DNA of 64,000 nucleotides from Gnetum montanum (Eukaryota; Streptophyta; Gnetopsida; Gnetales; Gnetaceae), in contig MNCI01002152.1 of NCBI GenBank assembly GCA_015680685.1, positions 1,344-65,343 of the forward strand. Direction: 5' to 3'. The position numbers and the translations under genes were made by a program. A model generated the notes under the pieces. That model saw only the letters and a program-made list of their open reading frames with translations. It did no database searches and was not told the origin of the DNA. This document shows, in pieces, positions 56,935 to 64,000 of the stretch (its first letter is position 1; every line of letters begins with the position of its first letter).

Positions 56935-58249
56935 TGCCTCCTAACAAGGTAAAGGTCCCCATAGCCTCCATAAGCAAGAGGCCTCCCTTTGTTTTCAAAA
57001 TGCTGCCTCATGCACCCACAACACCCTTTGTGGTCAAACTTCCACAGCAATCATCTACTAAGATGTTAAATTGACATGACATAGCAACAAAAACCACTAA
57101 TCAACCTTTCGTCATCAAGGTGCCACAATGAGTTAGTCACACAACAACCCCTACAACAACTCCTAAGCCACCCTTTATCATAAGAGTGCCACAACGTGAT
57201 GGGCCGTCACCTACCTGAAGCCCAATAGTGGGCAACATCTCGATCCCTCCTCCCTTGAGTGTTGACCCCAATAGCAACTCGGGTAGGCCCACCAAATGGC
57301 AATGCAAGAGGGCAAACGAGCACCTCGTAACCCCCAAAGCTAAAGCAAAGGCCACAACTAGCAGGCAACAACCAATCACTGGGGCCCCTACCCCCAAGCA
57401 GGCCAAGCAAACTAAGCCCAAGTCTCCTTCACAAGAGATCTATCTCTCAAACCACATGGAGGGAATCAAGGCCAACACAACAGTTAATGACAAGGAATTT
57501 GTAGCTACAGTAACCTAGGTGAAGCAAATAGTCAAGCAAAAGAACACAACGTTGAGCTTGTATGGCCTAGTCATGACTTCATCTGCTCACTGCCAAGCAT
57601 TGGCCAAGATCTTAACCTCCATTCTTATTATGGAAGACATCCCTGCAAATGAGACATCCATCCATGCAACAATGCTACCTCTTACACCACCAAAATTGGG
57701 TTCAGCAACCTTAGCCTTTCACAATGAGAGGAGGTCACTACAGCTCCACTATCCATCAACATTCATATTGGATAGTGTACCATCTGCAGAGTGCACGTAG
57801 ATGATGGTGCAGCAACAAACATAGTCTTGTACTTCATCATCAACAAGCTAGGCCTAGCAGATGAAATCAAGGAAACCAAAACCACATGTCTAACATCCTT
57901 CAACGGATCATGTGTCACAGTCAGGGGTACAATCAACTTATCCTTTGTGGTAGGAGAGAAATTTCCTACTAGTGCAAATTTCACTATCATTGAGAAGATG
58001 CTAGGTTTCAGCATGATTCTAGGTAGGCCTTGGATAGCCCAACTAAGTACCATCTCCTCTTCCATCCACCATGAAATCCACCTTCCATACGAAGGAGGTC
58101 AAGTTATCATCCATGGTGATAACGCTTCCTCTTCGACTTTCCACGACATAGACATGGCACAAGTTTTTGAAGAAGAAGAGTTTCTTGGTGGTACACCTAT
58201 GGTAACCAACGCAATGCCTAAGGCTAATACACCCGAACGAGTGGTTTAA
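56935..58249 (+). pseudogene. Element E linker and aspartic protease (Tat type)
   Basis: A Pro/Thr-rich linker (56935-57230) leads to 57228-57800, one frame with a single stop at 57516 (TAG): MGNISIPPPLSVDPNSNSG, KQIVKQKNTTLSLYGLVM, ATLAFHNERRSLQLHYPSTF. After a frameshift near 57790 the protease continues: CRVHVDDGAATNIVLYFIIN (active site D-D-G-A-A for D-N/T-G-S-S), and FSMILGRPWIAQLSTISSSI, HHEIHLPYEGGQVIIHGD, the L-L-G-R-P-W-I...S-S-x-H-x-x-x-x-(F/Y) signature of Tat/Ogre proteases. Ends at 58249 with no RT following. Confidence 0.8.
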
Positions 58250-58704
58250 GCCAACAGCCCGCCCAAAGAATCCTAAGCCTTGCATGCTTCCTAATCCATG
58301 CTTGGTTAGGAATCAACTACATGACCAATACTTTTCCTTGGTCAAAAATGTGGGTGCCTACCTACCCTTTACCTCCATTTTCCATGCATTTTTTACTTTC
58401 ATTTACATTGCACTAGCCTATGTGTTTACATTTTGACCACTCACTTAGATCACGCATTTTTCTTTGTTTACACATTCATCAACTTAGTTCACACATTGTT
58501 TAAAAAAAATAAAGCTACAAAAACACATGGCCCAAAAAGGCCTTAAACTAGCTTATGGCCCAAAATAGCCTAAAACTAATACTTTTTGTGTTACAATAGG
58601 TGTTGCTTTATGCTGTTTTCTTTCTAGTTGATTTTTGTAGGATCTTGCAGATACACAGCATGACCACACATGTAGCATCACACCTTACACAAGTAAGGTA
58701 AGCA
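58250..58704 (+). other. Element E spacer after the protease
   Basis: Noncoding, T-rich in part (TTTACATTT motifs at 58370-58500), with AAAAAGGCCTTAAACTAGC and AAAATAGCCTAAAACTAA near-repeats at 58533-58580. No pol motif. Confidence 0.45.
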
Positions 58705-59102
58705 CTAGTCCGCTATGACTATAAACTAACATAGCTCGTCCTTGAGTCATGATGTTAAACTGGCACAATAGAGTGGTCCTGGCATCATGACCTAAAATTG
58801 ATACCATAGAATGGTCTTGGGGCTATGACTTGAAACTGGCACCACAAAATGTCCTAGAGTGATGATAATAAACCGACACCACAGAGCTCCATCTAGTATG
58901 AGACTAAACTTCCACATCTATCCACCATGACGTGAAACTAGCATCCAGAGTCCACTAAGAATATAAACTAGTTTGCCTCTTCATAGTCCACTATGACTAT
59001 AAACTAGCAATGCACCATCTGCTACGACACTAAACTAGCACCGTCCAAAGGGTTATGACATGAAACTAACCTACAACAGTCTACTAAGACTATAAACTAG
59101 CA
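58705..59102 (+). repeat. Minisatellite-like array with core (T/G)ATGACTATAAACTAGCA
   Basis: About ten irregular units of 30-45 bp, each with a CTATGAC(T/A)(A/T)(T)AAACTAGC-like core and a CCACAGAGTCC-like half (for example 58713, 58976-59010, 59080-59102). Confidence 0.7.
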
Positions 59103-60398
59103 ACATCATCAACGACCAGGAAATACTTAAGAAGATATGTTGCTGCAATCGGTTGTACCTATTCCAAAAAGACTTGCTACATAATTTGTCTCATGGACCC
59201 TGATGAAGCTGATGTTGTTCATGATTCTATCTTCCTTGAAAGTTACACATGGTGGATCCATATCCTTGGTTGTCTTCAAGTTTAAAGTGCTTAGTTAACC
59301 AATTCATTTGTGGTTTTCTTGTCTTCTTGGAGTTGTGTTTGCAAGATGATACACCTAAGGCATTCGTGCACGGATACACTTCATCATGATGACTAGGTAT
59401 CACATTCTTCCTAATGCCCGCAACTGGGTTAATCAAACTGTTCATAAGTACATTCCTTGATTGCTAATGCATTCCCTATTTCCCATCATTTTCCCCTTAT
59501 CCTATTCAATTACACCTGCTTGATACATTCTACTCATCCCAAAAATCTTGATACACTGTTGCACACTGAGATTCTCCAAGCAATTGCAATGCAAAACATA
59601 GTACACAGTACATGATACAAATGCAAGCACATGAACATGAGTACAGCACTGAGAGCACACTCTTCCAAAAATAAAAAAATAAAGAAAGAAAAGAAAAACA
59701 AAATACAAAGAGAAAAGAAAAATAAAAAAAAATAGAAAAAGAATAAAAAATATCAAAGAGAAAAATGCACGGATAAGGTCTCCATGACTGTCTGGACATC
59801 ATAGACCAAAGACCTTTGGCTCTTCTCATACAAGCTCCAGGCAAGAAGGCAATCATCTTAGAAAGACAGTTACACTCCTGTCTCAAAATCTCATGTTGCA
59901 CATCATCATGTGGTTTTGGCTATTTACAACGGGCTCCTATAAACACTCTACAAGAGTCCTGTTTCTCCAAAGAATGTACCTCCTATGTCTCGGTTCTGAG
60001 TCTACTAAAAACCGGCTACTGGCAAGAACTAAAGATATGGCTTGTTCATGTGAGAGCATTCCTCTCCCATAATTCTAACAGTAATTATAACCCTTGATCG
60101 ACTCTTGATTTCCCCAGTTATAACCATTCCCCTTGCATCTTGAACTGCATTTTCCCAATCCCATGTACTTTTGAAATACAGTGCGATGACATCCAGCCAA
60201 GGGCCGACGGATAATTCTTGGTACTTGGTTGGTCACGGTGTTTTGTACTTCTTTGTCGATGCCTCTCAGGTGGATTCCTCTAGATGTCAACAAAGAGGAG
60301 CCAATGAAACACCACTAATTTCAGCCTAACACATTGAAACAAGAACAACAAAGATCCTCTTGAGTTTTTGGAGACAAAAATTTGACTAAGGCATGTAA
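59103..60398 (+). other. Element E 3' noncoding region
   Basis: No protein recognised. Open frames at 59816-60097 (+) and 60293-60075 (-) match nothing I know. 59665-59765 is a purine/A-rich tract (AAAAATAAAGAAAG-type). AACAAAGAGGAGCCAATGAA at 60285-60304 is a possible polypurine tract and LTR start; this is a guess. Confidence 0.4.
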
Positions 60399-61020
60399 CT
60401 CACGTTGAGGTCATCCTAGTAGTGTGAGTACAGTGTAAACAACTACAAAAGTTCCAAAATCAAGTTAAATATGGTTGAATAAGAAGGTGAAAGCCATCCT
60501 CAAGGGCCACTATGGTCCATTCCAAGTTTCAAAATTCTGGAGTTTGAATTTTGGGGTATATTGTACAAATTTTCTCACTCACACTGATGGTCACGCTAAG
60601 GTCATGCTGGTAGCATGAGTGCAATGTGAGCAACTATGAGAGCCTCAAAACAAAGTTGAAATGCCTTGATTTCAAAGGTGTAATCCATCCTTAGGGTTCA
60701 TTGTTGATAACTTCGAGTCCCAGCCTCCAGAATTCCATATTTGAGGTCCAAATTTACAATTTTTTGTCACTCACGCTGAGGTCACACTGACAACATGAGC
60801 CTAGCATGAGCTGCCAAAAGTGTCTTAAAAAAAGTCACTATCAAGCTCAGTTTATGACTTGCAGATCACTCTCAGGGTCAGACACAGTTAGGCAATCATT
60901 GCACTTAAAGAAAAAGCTTCAAAAATCAAAATTTGGTGTGAAATGTATCATTTTTAGCTCACTCATGCTGAGGTCACGCTGAGGTCATGCTGACAACGTG
61001 AGTGTAGCATGAGTACTGGT
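60399..61020 (+). repeat. 185-190 bp tandem repeat, four units, at the start of the 3' LTR
   Basis: Units start at about 60399, 60579, 60770 and 60960, each with CTCAC(G/A)(C/T)TGAGGTCA(C/T), a ...GCATGAGTG... segment and a CAAAATC/CAAAAC stretch. The 5' LTR retains only the last two, so the full LTR probably begins before 60399. Confidence 0.75.
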
Positions 61021-62028
61021 CATACCTGGTCAAAAACATGCCAAACACATGCTAAAGACACACCAAGACAAAATCAACTCACGATGGAAGCCCTAGTGAG
61101 ACAAAGATGCCTCAAACAGCCACAAAACCACTCAAATTGACATCCTATAGTAGTCAATGCAAGGACTGAGAAGTTTCAAGTGAGCTAGAGTCAACCTCTT
61201 TTGTTGTACATCATCATTTTCATTGTAAATTTTCATCATTTGTCAACTTGTCAAGCTCTTACACTCCAAATTGTATCTGGTTCCATGGACGTAAGCTAGC
61301 TGGCGTAAGCTAACACACACTATAAGATACAGTTCATCCGGTCAAGAACGTAGCTTGCCTACATGCATCCAACTCACACATAGCTGTCCATCAGACATGT
61401 GTCACATGATCCATTTTTCTGTCATCTCTCAGCCGCTGATTCCATCCATGAATTCGTTGGTCGAACCTGGCCAAACCTTATAAATACCCCATCCATTCAC
61501 TTAAACGAGGGGTTGGAAATTTTTAAGGTTGACAGCTTAGGAAACCTTATCTAGTAGCTTTTGAATGCTTGGATGCACCTGAATCCTAGCATTCAAGCAC
61601 CTACAAGCATATCACCCTGGGGCTTAGCACTTGACCTACCATCTACACATGCAACTATGCTTTGACTGGTGCATATTCATTCTAAGCTATACAATACAAT
61701 TCATTTTTTCCTTCCATTATATTTTTTTACTTTGCTATAAATTTAGTTTATGCTCTATTTACAATACCATTTCTGTATACATTCTATTTTCATTTTGTGT
61801 GTCAATGTTTACATTTCGAACATCAATTATGATAACCCTAGTACAAGCACTAGTTTATGTTCAAGGAATTCCTTGGTTGATTTGCATGCAAACCATCCAA
61901 GGAACTCTTCCTTCATTTTCCTTTACATCTTGCCCTCACACGAAGGCAGGGTCAGCTGTGTTTGTCCAATGATCTTTTGGTGTTTGTTTTTCCTTTCCAG
62001 CCTTACACCGACAATTTTGATCACTACA
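60667..62028 (+). repeat. 3' LTR of element E (part alignable to the 5' LTR)
   Basis: Aligns with 53022-54365 throughout, from TGATTTCAAAGGTG to GATCACTACA. TATA box TATAAATA at 61489-61496. Flanked on the right by ACGAT; on the left of the 5' LTR is CCATC, so no target duplication is seen. Confidence 0.8.
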
Positions 62029-62100
62029 ACGATGTCGTGGCTACATCAATGAGGCTCCATTAATGTGGCCTAATCGACATATCAACTGAACACTTCATCA
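62029..62100 (-). mobile_element. Family-1 LTR, start, right of element E
   Basis: In sense starts TGATGAAGTGTTCAGTTG at 62100, preceded by GTAGTTGTGCAGGTA (polypurine-type boundary at 62101-62115). Completes, with a gap of several hundred bases, the LTR at 52672-53021. Confidence 0.6.
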
Positions 62101-64000
62101 TACCTGCACAACTACATGGAAACTTTTCCTTGAGTTTATTACAATTTGGAAGGTATGAAGTTATTATAGCACACATGATAAGACACATCTACATAAACAC
62201 TAACTCTATCGACATACCAAGTGCCCGAGTGTATAGAAAAATAAATTACAAAATTGTGGTATTCAGAGATAAAATTGAACACCCTAACAGCAATGGATTC
62301 TCCACCCTAATGAAAATGTTGAAGTTGCTAGAAAAGGTCACAATGTCCCTGATGGTGCTAGTTCTGATGAACCTTCACCAGCTTTTGGCACATGTGGTGG
62401 TTGAGGCATTGATGATAGTTTCCCTACAGTAGCCATGAATTCTAGAGGCAATTGAAAAGCCTCCAACAATGCCCTCATTTTATCCTCCTTACTTTTGCGA
62501 TTGTTCACTATCTAGGAAAATTTGCCAATATGTGCCAGAATAGAAACATCCCAAGTACATGGAAGTGAAGGAAAAAGTTCCTTCAAATTGAAAAACCAAG
62601 CAGCAAACTATTTTCGTTTAATATTGAACACACTGGTCAATGTTGTAGCTGCTAGTAGTTATTCATTCATCAAGCCAAGTTCTCTACAACTACACGTTGC
62701 CATTCAAAATGGGTATGAAGAACTTTGAGTTCCACACTTGCTATTTCTAACTTTTTTTTTGTTTCTTTATGCACTTGGAACTTGCCCTCATATAAAGAAT
62801 ATGAGGTGGCTACTTACTTTTCTAGGTCAAACTACAACCTTCTAGCTATCAGCATAGCTAGGTTTGCATAATAGAGATTGGCTAATTCCATGTATTCTAT
62901 CATCTCTTCAATATGCAACTCTTTAAGATAGATCTCAGCTTGGTTGTAGGCGTTCAATCCATCAAAGATGGGTTGCCACACCTTGCCTCCTTCCTTAAGC
63001 TATTCGAGTGCTTAGTTCATCTTAGCCTTTATGACTTGAATATCTTTTTCATTTACTTCCTTTTGCAATCCCACTTGGTCCCTATAATTATTTTTTACTT
63101 GTTCAGACTTAAGGACCTCATTTTTCCAAGCGGTGATTTCAATAGCTAATTTTTGTTATAAGGCTCGAACTTCCTCCATGGATAGATTACAATCTTCAAC
63201 CACAAACCTCCTTACATCAGTGTTTACCCTAGCTAGCTCCTCCTATTGTTGATGGATAAAATCTTTCATGTGTTGAATTTCAACACCAACATGGCATATG
63301 CAATGAACTTATGCCATCAACCTAACATTCTCCTAGTGAACCTTTTCCAAGTCCTTGTTTAGATGGTAAGAATGGACATCTGTTAAGGACTTGCCAAAGA
63401 TTGTCGACTCTCACTCATTCTCAACCATCTGAAGTTTGGTTTGAAGTTGTTGAAAAGCTTCATCCCTAGTGAGTTCATGGTTGAGAAGAGTTGGATCAAC
63501 AAGTTGGGCCCTTAGTTGGGAAACTTCCATAGCCAAGTGTTGATGATCGCCCTGACCTACTTAAAGTTGTCCCTCCAAGATGAGGCACTTACCCCTTGCT
63601 AAGAGCAGCTTCAACTAGGTTGTAGTGATGTTGTCTGAAAGATCAAAAATATCTAGAAGTGGTTGCCTAGTTCCCACTAGTTGGTCCAACAACTCTTCAT
63701 GTTAGGCTACATTAATTCTACTACGTTGAGTTATTATGGACTTCTATATATCTTCAAGTCCATGTACATATGATACAGGTGCCATGGGTGCATTAAGGGC
63801 TATAGAAATTGTTTCAACAACCACTTCTACTGCAACTTCTTGTCCCTAGTGTTGCATTACTAGGCCAATCACCCCTTCTCCATCCTCCAAGTGCACTGAG
63901 AAAGTATCGACATATCCTGAACTTTTAGGAAATAATTGTTGGGTCAACACCATTACTTCTTGGACACTGGGGTCTATTCTTGTAGGCACTTATGTTCATG
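62101..64000 (-). pseudogene. Family-1 downstream ORF, coiled-coil part, runs off the window
   Basis: 62116-62430 is untranslated. From the window edge to about 62440 the minus strand reads as protein with scattered stops, for example HEELLDQLVGTRQPLLDIFD, VSQLRAQLVDPTLLNHELTR, DEAFQQLQTKLQMVENE, DFIHQQ, VEDCNLSMEEVRAL, AWKNEVLKSEQVKNNYRDQV, KEVNEKDIQVIKAKMN, KELHIEEMIEYMELANLYYA, ATSYSLYEGKFQVHKETKKK. Heptad-like spacing of Leu/Ile/Val with Glu/Lys/Gln indicates a long coiled coil of over 450 residues. It is the best-preserved copy of this ORF and parallels 1790-3400. Most stops are TAG for Gln or Trp. Function unknown. Confidence 0.65.

Larger units (their letters stand above)
53022..62028 (+). 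mobile_element. Element E: Tat-like gag-protease retrotransposon without pol
   Basis: Direct LTR repeats (53022-54365 and 60667-62028 or longer) flank about 6.3 kb with a TGGCGC primer site, repeat-rich leader, gag with a Tat-type cysteine/histidine motif, protease, then noncoding sequence with more tandem repeats. No RT, RNase H or integrase is seen between 58250 and 60300, so it is non-autonomous. It retains more CpG than its neighbours and looks younger. It lies in a family-1 LTR. Confidence 0.8.

Noticed and set aside
59530-59901. Phe-rich minus-strand frame that looks like a transmembrane protein
   Set aside because: Produced by the A/G-rich tract at 59665-59765 read in reverse; low complexity only.

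Overview
This window looks like intergenic DNA from a seed plant with a large, repeat-rich genome. It is AT-rich, and I find no intact host gene, rRNA gene, CRISPR array or prokaryotic signal. Almost everything I can interpret is an LTR retrotransposon or a remnant of one: Ty3/gypsy elements related by sequence to the Athila/Tat and chromovirus (Tekay/Del) groups, plus one trace of Ty1/copia. All reading frames are broken. Many stops are TAG or TGA where CAG, TGG or CGA would be expected, and CpG is nearly absent, so most copies have decayed by methylation-driven C-to-T change. The species cannot be named from the sequence.

Layout. 1-199: end of a CpG-rich (young) LTR on the plus strand. 200-699 plus 14718-19047: an old minus-strand element (F), split by element B. 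700-14717: element B (minus), with recognisable LTRs, a tRNA-Asp-type primer site, gag, protease, a large downstream coiled-coil ORF and a perfect AGTTG target duplication; two nested foreign LTRs (8413-12060) sit inside it. 19048-25045: element G (plus), a short gag-only relative. 25235-37191: element A (minus), a gypsy element with gag, protease, an RNase H-like domain ahead of RT, RT, RNase H and integrase, and LTRs over 2.2 kb. 37192-41668: element H remains, a B-family LTR with internal sequence on both sides. 41669-42769: LTR fragment in a near-perfect palindrome around an N. 42771-43618: copia-type gag remnant. 44567-52671: element C (minus), a complete-order chromovirus relic. 53022-62028: element E (plus), a Tat-like gag-protease element without pol, rich in tandem repeats and inserted in a B-family LTR (52672-53021 and 62029-62100). 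62101-64000: downstream coiled-coil ORF of that last host element.

How the parts relate. B, F, G, H and the 52672/62101 element form one family (called family 1 here): LTRs of about 0.8-0.9 kb that begin TGATG(A/G) or similar and end CACTCATCA, a decayed tRNA-Asp primer site, gag, a U-rich spacer, and a downstream ORF that combines a plant-transposon-type domain with a long coiled coil. No reverse transcriptase or integrase was found in any family-1 copy in this window, so these elements probably relied on proteins supplied in trans. Single Ns at 25353, 25603, 37086, 42377 and 42770 mark assembly joins. Two of them sit in inverted duplications that are more likely artefacts than biology.
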